NCBI RefSeq assembly: GCF_040409695.1
Contig: NZ_JARWGJ010000198.1
Coordinates: 1 to 21,761, forward strand
From: Longimonas sp040409695
GTDB lineage: Bacteria > Bacteroidota > Rhodothermia > Rhodothermales > Salinibacteraceae
Length of the DNA stretch: 21,761 nt
Direction of reading: 5' to 3'
Part shown: in pieces, positions 5,190 through 12,255 of the stretch
Numbering within the stretch: the stretch's first letter is position 1
How the letters are laid out: every line of letters starts with the position of its first letter
Program-made: the position numbers and the translations under genes
Notes under the pieces: generated by a model
What the model was told of the DNA's origin: nothing
Database searches by the model: none
What the model saw: only the letters and a program-made list of their open reading frames with translations

Positions 5190-7421
5190 AAAACGATAGA
5201 CCCCGTGAATGCCGTCGATCCGCTTCAGGCGTTCCATGAGACGCTTCAAGTGCTCCAGGTCGCTCACGTGAAGCACGATCGTCCCTGAAAAGATACCGTC
5301 CTCCGAGTCAATAGTTATAGACCGAATATTCGTCTTTAAGTTCTTGGAAATCACGGTTGTCAGGTCATTAACCATTCCGACCCGGTCTTCACCGACAAGA
5401 CGCAGAGCTGCACCAAACTGCACATCGTTCTGATGACTCCAGTCTACCTCGAGGATGCGATCGGGGTGGTTTGCAAGCAGGTCGGGCGCATTCGGGCAGT
5501 TGGAGCGGTGGATGTTGATCGACCCGGAGCGGCTCACGTAGCCGAAGACTTCGTCTCCCGGAATCGGATTGCAGCAGGCTGCGTAGTTCACCGCCAGATC
5601 GGTCTGCAGTTCACCGTTGATGAGGAGAGCCTGCTTGCCTGACGTCTGGGCTGCATCCAGAAACCGTTCGTACTTCTTTCGGAGCTCCTCTTCGTTAGCC
5701 TCTTTGGCGGCGGCTTCGTCGTTCTTGGCTCCCAGCTTGATCCGGTCGATGAGCTTCTGAGGCTCGTAGAGCCCACTTCCGATCTCGTAGAATAGCTGCT
5801 GGAGATCCGGGAACTTAAGCTCGTGCGCTACCTCTTGAAGGTCCTGGTCGCTAATCTCTACGTTAGCGCGGCGCGCCTCTTTCTCCCAGATCTCGCGGCC
5901 GAGCTGCGAGGTTTTGCGGCGTTTCTCGTTGGTCCAGTGGCGGATGCGACTACGCGCTTTGTGCGTAACGACAAAGTTAATCCAGTCTGGATTGGGGGAT
6001 TGCTTTTTTGAGGTAATTATCTCCACCTGATCACCGCTTGCCAGTTCGCGCGAGAGAGGCACCATCTTACCATTGACCTTCGCACCGATGCACTGCATGC
6101 CCACTTCAGTGTGCACCTTGAAAGCGAAATCGACAGGCGTGGCCCCCTGTGGAAGCGTCATGAGATCGCCCATTGGAGTGAAAACGTAGATCTCCTCGTC
6201 GTACAGATTCAGCTGAAACTCCTCGACAAACTCCGTTGCCTGTTCAGGCTTGGGACTGTCGAGCAGGTCGCGAACCCAGTCGAGGAACTGGTCCATCTCC
6301 TCATCCGAACGGTCGCCCCCCTCCTTGTATTTCCAGTGCGCAGCCACACCGCGCTCGGCCACTTCGTGCATCTCTTTCGTGCGTACCTGTACCTCTACGC
6401 GCCGCCCTTTTGGGCCAAGCACCGTAGTGTGCAAGCTCTGGTAGCCGTTCGACTTGGGAACCGATATAAAATCTCGAAAGCGCTCTGGGAGCGGCTTGTA
6501 AAGATCGGTGACAATGGAGTAGATTCGCCAGCAGTCCTCCCGCCCTTTCTTTCCGCTTTCATCAAGCACAACGCGAATCGCAAAAATATCGTAGATCTCT
6601 TCAAGCGGTTTATTCTGCCGCTTCATCTTCCGATGAATGGAGTAGATATTCTTGACCCGCCCATAAATATCAAACGTAAAGCCCTCTGCCTCAAGGCGCT
6701 GTTTCAGCGGCTCGGTGAAGTATGCGATGTACGCCTCCCGCTCCTCTTTTCGGTCGGCCAGGCTGTTCAGGATATGATAGTATGAATCGGGGTCGAGTAC
6801 CTTCAGCGACAAGTCTTCGAGTTCGCTCTTGACCGCGAAGAGCCCAAAGCGATGCGCAAGCGGGGCAAAGAGCTCTTTTGTTTCGCTTGCCTTCTTGAGT
6901 TGCTTCTCTTTAGGAAGCGCCTCGATCGTGCGCATGTTGTGCAGCCGATCAGCAAATTTAACCAGGATGACACGTAGGTCGGTTGCCATCGAAAGCATGA
7001 GCTTGCGCACGTTCTCTGCCTGCCCAAGCTCTCGACTCGCAAATACCCCGCTAATCTTGGTAAGTCCGTCGATGATCGTTGCGAGCGTGTCGCCAAACTC
7101 TTCACGAATGAGACCGATCGAGAGGTCGGTGTCCTCAACAACGTCATGCAGGAGCGCAGCCGCTACGCTTACATCGTCAAGACCTATATCGCGCGCTACA
7201 ATGTCTGCAACCTCCATTGGATGCGCAATGTAGCGCTCCCCCGAAGCCCGCCAGTGGTGCCGATGCGCCCAGTAGCTCAGCCGAAACGCACGCCGGACCA
7301 TGTCTTCGTCTACGTTAGGCAGATGCGTGCGGCAGTGCGCAAGTAGGCGCTCCAGACGAGCTTCAAATTTCGGCTCAATGGAGATATTGGCCTCTTTCAG
7401 AACGGAGGAGGCTTGAATCAT
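5181..7421 (-). CDS. rel: Bifunctional (p)ppGpp synthetase/hydrolase (RelA/SpoT family)
   Basis: 746 residues, the full long-RSH layout. The HD hydrolase (about 40-200) has YIAHPMEVAD (H67), LLHDVVEDT (H92, D93, E96, D97) and KFADRLHNMRT, all present, so ppGpp hydrolysis is expected. The synthetase (about 245-370) has DIYGRVKNIYSIHRKM, EEIYDIFAIRV, SVPKSNGYQSLHTTV and VEVQVRT (E343, Q345). TGS follows at about 408-470, a Cys-rich segment with AACCNPIPGDEV (about 614-645) and a C-terminal ACT domain (about 670-746). The motif separating bifunctional (RXKD) from RelA-type (EXDD) enzymes reads RFRD at 314-317. The protein makes and degrades the stringent-response alarmone. It is probably transcribed on its own, since a terminator and two inverted repeats lie between it and rplQ. 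Confidence 0.97.
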   Translation of the reverse strand: MIQASSVLKEANISIEPKFEARLERLLAHCRTHLPNVDEDMVRRAFRLSYWAHRHHWRASGERYIAHPMEVADIVARDIGLDDVSVAAALLHDVVEDTDLSIGLIREEFGDTLATIIDGLTKISGVFASRELGQAENVRKLMLSMATDLRVILVKFADRLHNMRTIEALPKEKQLKKASETKELFAPLAHRFGLFAVKSELEDLSLKVLDPDSYYHILNSLADRKEEREAYIAYFTEPLKQRLEAEGFTFDIYGRVKNIYSIHRKMKRQNKPLEEIYDIFAIRVVLDESGKKGREDCWRIYSIVTDLYKPLPERFRDFISVPKSNGYQSLHTTVLGPKGRRVEVQVRTKEMHEVAERGVAAHWKYKEGGDRSDEEMDQFLDWVRDLLDSPKPEQATEFVEEFQLNLYDEEIYVFTPMGDLMTLPQGATPVDFAFKVHTEVGMQCIGAKVNGKMVPLSRELASGDQVEIITSKKQSPNPDWINFVVTHKARSRIRHWTNEKRRKTSQLGREIWEKEARRANVEISDQDLQEVAHELKFPDLQQLFYEIGSGLYEPQKLIDRIKLGAKNDEAAAKEANEEELRKKYERFLDAAQTSGKQALLINGELQTDLAVNYAACCNPIPGDEVFGYVSRSGSINIHRSNCPNAPDLLANHPDRILEVDWSHQNDVQFGAALRLVGEDRVGMVNDLTTVISKNLKTNIRSITIDSEDGIFSGTIVLHVSDLEHLKRLMERLKRIDGIHGVYRFEE

Positions 7422-7442
7422 AAATGCTGTATAACCCCGTGA

Positions 7443-7467
7443 GTATAGGCGTGCTGCTACCCTATAC
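7443..7467 (-). promoter_or_regulatory. Inverted repeat in the rel leader
   Basis: GTATAGG (7443-7449) and CCTATAC (7461-7467) form a perfect 7-bp inverted repeat with an 11-nt spacer, ending 22 bp upstream of the rel start codon. It could be a leader hairpin or a dyad operator. No protein can be named. Confidence 0.4.
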
Positions 7468-7527
7468 GATGCTTATGTTCGCGGGATTCATACAAAGCGT
7501 TCTGTCAGTGTAGGCACCTTACCATTA

Positions 7528-7549
7528 GAGGACCTCTCCACACGTCCTC
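7528..7549. other. Inverted repeat in the rel/rplQ gap
   Basis: GAGGAC (7528-7533) and GTCCTC (7544-7549) are perfect 6-bp complements with a 10-nt spacer, placed between the rplQ terminator and the rel leader repeat. No T-tract follows on either strand. Its role is unknown. Confidence 0.3.
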
Positions 7550-7566
7550 AGCGCAACCGGTCCCAA

Positions 7567-7608
7567 TAAAAAAGCGAGACAGAAGCGGTTTCGCTTCTAT
7601 CTCGCTTT
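7567..7608 (-). terminator. Intrinsic terminator of the ribosomal superoperon
   Basis: On the minus strand AAAGCGAGA-x-AGAAGC pairs with GCTTCT-x-TCTCGCTTT (7571-7586 with 7593-7608), a 15-bp stem with one mismatch and a 6-nt loop. TTTTTTATT follows on the minus strand. It lies 101 bp past the rplQ stop, and rel downstream has its own leader, so this marks the end of the long transcription unit. Confidence 0.9.
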
Positions 7609-7708
7609 CGGTTTTTGACGTTACTGTAGCCGGCGCAGCAGGCATCCAGACGAGATGGACCGCGTCTGTACGGTGTACTTCTACCTTTTGCCTGCACGAT
7701 ACGGGGTG

Positions 7709-8158
7709 CTACTCTTCGTCATCATCACGGCTTCCCTTACCGCTACCACGACGTGTGCGCGATCCGCTGCTGCTTCCGCCTGCTGTTGACGGGGGAACGT
7801 CGTTGTAGTCAACAAGCTCAACGAGTGCCATCTCGGCGCCACCGTTGTTACGCTGACCCAGCTTGATGATGCGCACATAGCCGCCCGGGCGATCTCCTAC
7901 TTGCTCTGCGATGTCGTCAAAGAGCGTAGTTACGGCCTTCTTGTCTTGCAGGTAGCGAAAGACCTGACGGCGGTTGTGCTCGTTGTCTGTTTTTGCTCGC
8001 GTGATGAGCGGTTCAACAAACGGGCGCATCGCCTTTGCTTTGGCGATGGTGGTACGGATCCGTTTGTGCTCAATCAGCGCGTTTGAAAGCGCCTGCAGGG
8101 TCCGTTTGCGATGCGCGCTGGTGCGCCCCAGCTTGTGACGTTTTGTGCGGTGTCTCAT
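7709..8158 (-). CDS. rplQ: 50S ribosomal protein L17
   Basis: 149 residues. The core MRHRTKRHKLGRTSAHRKR through GGAEMALVELVDY (to about 118) is standard L17, which binds 23S rRNA near the exit tunnel. A 30-residue extension follows: first Gly/Ser/Arg-rich (STAGGSSSGSRTRRGSG), then acidic (DDDEE). It is the last gene of the operon, 78 bp after rpoA, with the terminator downstream. No Shine-Dalgarno is visible; the start is fixed by the conserved MRH N-terminus. Confidence 0.98.
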   Translation of the reverse strand: MRHRTKRHKLGRTSAHRKRTLQALSNALIEHKRIRTTIAKAKAMRPFVEPLITRAKTDNEHNRRQVFRYLQDKKAVTTLFDDIAEQVGDRPGGYVRIIKLGQRNNGGAEMALVELVDYNDVPPSTAGGSSSGSRTRRGSGKGSRDDDEE

Positions 8159-8200
8159 GACAATCTATAAACCAAAAGTAATCGTGTTTATTGCGCGAGG

Positions 8201-8219
8201 GCCTGTGCGGTACACAGGC
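8201..8219 (-). other. Stem-loop between rpoA and rplQ
   Basis: GCCTGTG (8201-8207) and CACAGGC (8213-8219) make a perfect 7-bp GC-rich stem with a 5-nt loop. There is no T-tract, so it is more likely an intercistronic mRNA structure (processing or stability) than a terminator. Confidence 0.55.
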
Positions 8220-8236
8220 AGTCTCGTTCAGTAGCG

Positions 8237-9223
8237 TTAGCTGCCGGACTGTTCTTCCAGATACTCTTCGACGTTCATTCCGAAGTGTAGTCCACGGTCG
8301 TCGAGCACTTCAACCAGCTCCTGCAGTGACTTACGTCCGAAGTTGCGGAACTTGAGCATCTCGCTTTCTTCACGACGCACCAGGTCACCAATGTTCTTGA
8401 TGCTTGCCGCTTTCAGGCAGTTGTGCGAACGAACCGACAGATCGAGTTCGTCGACGGGCTGTGCCAGCAACTCGCGAATGCGCTTAACTTCTTCGTCGAC
8501 TTCCTGCTCTTCAACAACCGGCTCTGGCTCTTCGTCGAGCTGAATGAAGAACTGAATGTGATCGCGCAAGATAGCGGCGGCACGCGTCAGTCCTTCTTCA
8601 GGCGTGATTGAGCCGTCGGTGTCTACCTCAAGGGTGAGCTCCTCATAGTCGATCTTCTCTCCGATACGCATTGGCTTAACCGAGTACTTCACGTTCTTGA
8701 TCGGCGTGAAGATCGAGTCTATTGCGATCACCCCGATGGGGTCATCTTCGCGCTTGTTCTCGTCAGAAGGAACGTACCCACGCCCGTACCCGATGCGAAG
8801 ATCAACGTTAACAGTTGCATCTTCAGCAAGCGTGGCGATATGATGATCCGGGTTTAGGATCTCAAACTCGCTGGTTGCATCCTGCAGATCGGCGCCCGTC
8901 CAGTTACCCGGTCCCTCCAACGTCAAGTGAATGTGCGCCTCGTGCATTTCCTCTGACTTCAGGCGTACGCCTTTCAGGTTGAGGATAATGTCCGAAACGT
9001 CTTCGGTCACCCCCGGGATCGTCGAGAACTCGTGCTGAACTCCGTCGATCTTTATTGCGGTAATGGCCTGTCCACGCATAGAGGACAAAAGAACGCGGCG
9101 CAGGGCATTGCCAATAGTAATGCCGAAGCCCCGTTCAAGCGGCTCGATAACAAACTGTCCGGTCGTGTCGGAAGCGTCTTCTACGTGGACCGCTTCCGGC
9201 ATTTGGATCCCAAAGTTATTCAT
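8237..9223 (-). CDS. rpoA: DNA-directed RNA polymerase subunit alpha
   Basis: 328 residues from the ATG at 9221-9223 (MNNFGIQMPEAVHVED). The open frame extends 18 codons further upstream, but that part is not family-like. The N-terminal assembly domain shows VIEPLERGFGITIGNALRRV and the dimerisation region. The C-terminal domain (about 250-315) shows ELDLSVRSHNCLKAASI and MLKFRNFGRKSLQELVEVL, the helix-hairpin-helix that contacts UP elements and activators. The linker is strongly acidic (EEPEPVVEEQEVDEEV). It follows rpsD by 111 bp and precedes rplQ, the standard alpha-operon order. Confidence 0.98.
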   Translation of the reverse strand: MNNFGIQMPEAVHVEDASDTTGQFVIEPLERGFGITIGNALRRVLLSSMRGQAITAIKIDGVQHEFSTIPGVTEDVSDIILNLKGVRLKSEEMHEAHIHLTLEGPGNWTGADLQDATSEFEILNPDHHIATLAEDATVNVDLRIGYGRGYVPSDENKREDDPIGVIAIDSIFTPIKNVKYSVKPMRIGEKIDYEELTLEVDTDGSITPEEGLTRAAAILRDHIQFFIQLDEEPEPVVEEQEVDEEVKRIRELLAQPVDELDLSVRSHNCLKAASIKNIGDLVRREESEMLKFRNFGRKSLQELVEVLDDRGLHFGMNVEEYLEEQSGS

Positions 9224-9270
9224 ACGCTCAAGTCGGTATTTTATACAAAGGCGGTGCGGAGCGTGGTACA

Positions 9271-9308
9271 GGCACACAGGCGAGCGGCTGCTACGGCCTA
9301 TCTGTGCC
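9271..9308 (-). other. Stem-loop between rpsD and rpoA
   Basis: Outer arms GGCACA (9271-9276) and TGTGCC (9303-9308) and inner arms AGGC (9278-9281) and GCCT (9296-9299) give a 10-bp stem with a small asymmetric internal loop and a 14-nt apical loop. No T-tract. A TATAAA on the minus strand lies between this structure and the rpoA start, without a good -35 box. Confidence 0.45.
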
Positions 9309-9334
9309 TCGTCCAGACTGAAAAGATGAAACTG

Positions 9335-9937
9335 TTACTTGGAGTAGAGCTCCACAATCAGTTGGGATTCTATATTTTCGGGGATCTCATCTACCTCAGG
9401 CATGCGGATGACGCGACCTTTCGCATTTCCGTGGTCTACTTCAAGCCAAGGAAAAACACGGCGCTGGCGCTCGGTGTTTTCTTGGATTGGTTCGATGGTC
9501 TTGCTGCGGGGGCGGACCTCAATGACATCATCTACGCTCACCTCATAAGAGGGGATGTCAACCGGACGATCGTTAACCAGGATGTGGCCGTGGTTCACAA
9601 ACTGACGTGCCTGACGACGTGTGCGTCCGAATCCCATGCGGAAGACAATGTTGTCGAGCCGCATTTCAAGCATCTGAAGCAAGACATCTCCGGTAACGCC
9701 TCGCTTCCGGGTTGCACGGTTGAAGAGATTCTTGAACTGGCGTTCAAGCATCCCGTAGGTGTACTTTGCTTTCTGCTTCTCTTTGAGCTGAACCGCGTAC
9801 TCACTCTCGCGACGACGACGCCCACGACCATGCTGTCCTGGGGGGTACGGCTTGCGCTCCAGTGCTTTACTGGGCCCAAAGATTGGTTCTTTGAATCGGC
9901 GGGCTACTTTTTGTTTGGGGCCTCGGTATCGAGCCAT
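9335..9937 (-). CDS. rpsD: 30S ribosomal protein S4
   Basis: 200 residues. It starts MARYRGPKQKVARRF; YPPGQHG near residue 31 is the family hallmark, and the S4 RNA-binding domain begins near residue 92 (MRLDNIVFRMGFGRTRRQAR). There is no cysteine anywhere, so it is the zinc-free form. S4 is a primary 16S rRNA binder and in several bacteria represses its own mRNA. The 181-bp gap upstream holds the strongest stem-loop of the operon (10063-10105), a plausible place for such control. Confidence 0.98.
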   Translation of the reverse strand: MARYRGPKQKVARRFKEPIFGPSKALERKPYPPGQHGRGRRRRESEYAVQLKEKQKAKYTYGMLERQFKNLFNRATRKRGVTGDVLLQMLEMRLDNIVFRMGFGRTRRQARQFVNHGHILVNDRPVDIPSYEVSVDDVIEVRPRSKTIEPIQENTERQRRVFPWLEVDHGNAKGRVIRMPEVDEIPENIESQLIVELYSK

Positions 9938-10062
9938 GTGACGCTTTGTTATATATCTTGGTGTACAGTAAAATACAGATGTTCAAGCAACGTGGGGCGT
10001 GCGGCATCCCACCGTGCAACGACTGTGCGACATCAACGCGGGTGCGTCTTGATCGCCAACGA

Positions 10063-10105
10063 TCCATGCATATGCTGGAGTAAGTGGTCTGGCATATGCG
10101 ATGGA
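10063..10105 (-). promoter_or_regulatory. Long stem-loop in the rpsK-rpsD gap (possible S4 control site)
   Basis: On the minus strand TCCAT-C-GCATATGC pairs with GCATATGC-ATGGA, 13 bp with a single bulged C and a 16-nt loop (arms 10092-10105 and 10063-10075). GCATATGC is itself a palindrome, so dimeric pairing or a dyad protein site is also possible. It sits about 125 bp ahead of the rpsD start, with no T-tract. The stem is seen directly; a role in S4 autoregulation is inference. Confidence 0.55.
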
Positions 10106-10118
10106 CGGACGGTCTTGA

Positions 10119-10529
10119 TCACACGCGGCGACGCTTTGGAGGGCGGCATCCGTTGTGCGGTAGCGGCGTAACGTCGCGGATCGTAGCAACCTCAAGCCCG
10201 ACATCGGAAAGCGCACGCACGGCTCCCTCGCGACCCGAACCAGGCCCTTTCACGTACACATCTACACGTCGCAGTCCGAGGTCGTAGGCCTCTTGTGCCG
10301 CAGCCTGGCCGGCACGTTGTGCAGCGTAGGGAGTGTTTTTGCGGCTCCCTTTGAATCCCATCTTGCCAGCACTGGCCCACGAGATGGTGTTGCCATACTG
10401 GTCGGTGAGGGTTATAATAACGTTGTTGAACGTGGACTTGATGTAAGCCCGTCCGTTCGATTCAACGACGACGTTCTTCTTGCGAACGTTTCGTTTTCCT
10501 TTTCCGCGTTTGCCTTTTTGCTTTGCCAT
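10119..10529 (-). CDS. rpsK: 30S ribosomal protein S11
   Basis: 136 residues. YIKSTFNNVIITLTDQYGN, SAGKMGFKGSRKNTPYAAQ and KGPGSGREGAVRAL are the standard S11 blocks, and the C-terminus NGCRPPKRRRV is conserved. The N-terminal 17 residues are a basic tail. S11 sits on the 30S platform near the mRNA exit. Neighbours are rpsM (112 bp upstream) and rpsD (181 bp downstream). Confidence 0.98.
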   Translation of the reverse strand: MAKQKGKRGKGKRNVRKKNVVVESNGRAYIKSTFNNVIITLTDQYGNTISWASAGKMGFKGSRKNTPYAAQRAGQAAAQEAYDLGLRRVDVYVKGPGSGREGAVRALSDVGLEVATIRDVTPLPHNGCRPPKRRRV

Positions 10530-10641
10530 ATCAGAGGGTTATCCAGTGTTAAGAGAGGGAGCAGTTGGCCTGTAGTGTATGAGCCTGTTGCCTGCCAACA
10601 CGCTTGCTGACATACTACCTCATACTGCTATGTCCGCCGGG

Positions 10642-11022
10642 TTACTTGCGTGGAGCCGTTTTCTTACCGGCAACGGTTTTGCGCTTCCCTTTGCGAGTAC
10701 GTGCATTGGTCTGGGTACGCTGCCCACGCACAGGAAGCCCCTTGCGGTGGCGCTGGCCTCGATAGCATCCAATTTCCATCAGACGCTTGATGTTCATCTG
10801 CACCTCGGTGCGCAGCTGTCCTTCTACGACGTACTCTTCTTCGATGAGACGGCGTACCTCACGCGTCTCAGCGTCAGACCATTCACGCGGCAGTTTATCT
10901 TTGTCGACGTCAGCGCGTTCGAGAATCTCTTGCGCGCGTGAGCGCCCTACACCAAAGATATCGGTGAGCGCGATTTCGCTACGCTTGTTTTCGGGAATAT
11001 CGACTCCGGCAATTCGTGGCAT
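10642..11022 (-). CDS. rpsM: 30S ribosomal protein S13
   Basis: 126 residues. It starts MPRIAGVDIPENKR, continues with ALTDIFGVGRSRAQEIL (helix-hairpin-helix region) and IGCYRGQRHRKGLPVRGQRT, and ends in a Lys/Arg tail that reaches toward P-site tRNA. S13 forms bridges to the 50S subunit. In most bacteria rpmJ sits just ahead of it; here 158 bp without rpmJ separate it from infA. Confidence 0.98.
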   Translation of the reverse strand: MPRIAGVDIPENKRSEIALTDIFGVGRSRAQEILERADVDKDKLPREWSDAETREVRRLIEEEYVVEGQLRTEVQMNIKRLMEIGCYRGQRHRKGLPVRGQRTQTNARTRKGKRKTVAGKKTAPRK

Positions 11023-11180
11023 AAGATTTCAGTACTTAATCAGGTCAGAGGTTGAGAGCGGGGCATAGCAAGGGCAGGTCTGCTCGGCATTTCGTGGCCC
11101 AGAGCAGGGAAAGTAGGCTGCGTGAAGCCGCCACACACAATGCAAGCGGGCTTCCAGGCAGATACTACTGTACTATCGCG

Positions 11181-11399
11181 CTACTTGTAGCGGTATACAA
11201 TGCGACCTTTAGAGAGATCGTAGGGGGAGAGCTCCACTTTGACGCGGTCTCCTGGCAGGATCTTAATGTAGTTCATACGCATCTTGCCAGAGAGCAGGCC
11301 GAGGATCTCGTGCCCGTTTTCCAGCTCTACGCGAAACTGCGCATTAGGAAGAGCCTCAAGGACTTCTCCGTCTTGTTCGATGGCTTCTTCTTTGGCCAT
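11181..11399 (-). CDS. infA: Translation initiation factor IF-1
   Basis: 72 residues, the standard length. MAKEEAIEQDGEVLEALPN, the OB-fold core ENGHEILGLLSGKMRMNYI and the end SPYDLSKGRIVYRYK are typical. IF-1 binds the 30S A site during initiation. It follows map with only 3 bp between them, so the two are probably translationally coupled, in contrast to the long gaps elsewhere in the operon. Confidence 0.98.
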   Translation of the reverse strand: MAKEEAIEQDGEVLEALPNAQFRVELENGHEILGLLSGKMRMNYIKILPGDRVKVELSPYDLSKGRIVYRYK

Positions 11400-11402
11400 G
11401 GG

Positions 11403-12212
11403 TTATGCTGATTCTGAAACAGTCAGTGTGTATGGTGGGCTGTGTACGTCCTCAATGTAGTCAAAGGTGCTGAGCACCTCGTATCCATCTTCTCGGATAG
11501 CAATCATGTGCTCATAGTGAGCCGAGGCGCTGCCATCTGCTGTCCGTACCGTCCAGCCATCAGCGTCTGTAGTTACTTCGCTGACGCCAACGTTTATCAT
11601 AGGTTCAATGCAGATAACGAGCCCAGGTTTTAATCGACGTCCAGTACCAGGGGTGCCATAGTTCGGCACCTGGGGCTCTTCCCAGAGACTTCGTCCAACG
11701 CCATGCCCACAGAGGGCTTTTACGATGCCATATCCGTTGCATTCCGACTCAACGGCATGGCCAATGTCTCCGGTTCGGTTGCCAGGTTGAGCACTTTCGA
11801 TGCCTGCAAGCAGCCCTTTGTGGGTCACGTTGCAGAGCGCTCGTTTCTCTTGCGATATCTCGCCGACAGCAAATGTGTAGGCGCTGTCGCCGATAAATCC
11901 GTCAAGAACAACCCCGCAATCAATTGAGAGCAGATCGCCCTCTTTGAGGGGGTCACTGTTCGGAATGCCGTGAACAACCGCGTCGTTAAGGGAGACACAA
12001 AGTGTGGCAGGAAAAACATTACTACCGGCCTTGTGGCCCTTGAATGCCGGCTCTGCCCCGTGGTCGCGTATGAAGTCTTCTGCGATCGCGTCAAGCTCCA
12101 GTGGCGTGATTCCGGGTTCCACGTGTTTTCCGACCTCGCCGAGGGTACGCCCCACAAGGTCGGCGCTTGCACGCAGGTGGTCAATCTCGCGTTCGCTCTT
12201 CAGATGAACCAT
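11403..12212 (-). CDS. map: Methionine aminopeptidase type I
   Basis: 269 residues from the ATG at 12210-12212 (MVHLKSEREIDHLRASADL). It removes the initiator Met from nascent chains. Metal-ligand motifs are present in order: LSIDCGVVLDGFIGDSAYTF (two Asp), CGHGVGRSLWEEP (His), CIEPMI (Glu) and HYEHMIAI (last Glu). An in-frame ATG at 12252-12254 lies 1 nt after the secY stop and would add 14 residues (MNWTTYLPGFIQRH); that start would allow coupling to secY but is less family-like. Neither has a Shine-Dalgarno. Confidence 0.96.
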   Translation of the reverse strand: MVHLKSEREIDHLRASADLVGRTLGEVGKHVEPGITPLELDAIAEDFIRDHGAEPAFKGHKAGSNVFPATLCVSLNDAVVHGIPNSDPLKEGDLLSIDCGVVLDGFIGDSAYTFAVGEISQEKRALCNVTHKGLLAGIESAQPGNRTGDIGHAVESECNGYGIVKALCGHGVGRSLWEEPQVPNYGTPGTGRRLKPGLVICIEPMINVGVSEVTTDADGWTVRTADGSASAHYEHMIAIREDGYEVLSTFDYIEDVHSPPYTLTVSESA

Positions 12213-12255
12213 GTGGCGTTGTATAAAACCGGGGAGGTACGTGGTCCAATTCATG

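Noticed and set aside
9224..9277. 18-codon upstream extension of rpoA
   Set aside because: The family begins at MNNFGIQMPE; the upstream part is the rpsD-rpoA gap.
9032..10171. 379-codon open frame on the plus strand
   Set aside because: Antisense to rpoA, rpsD and rpsK, crossing three certain genes and their gaps. It has no recognisable protein character.
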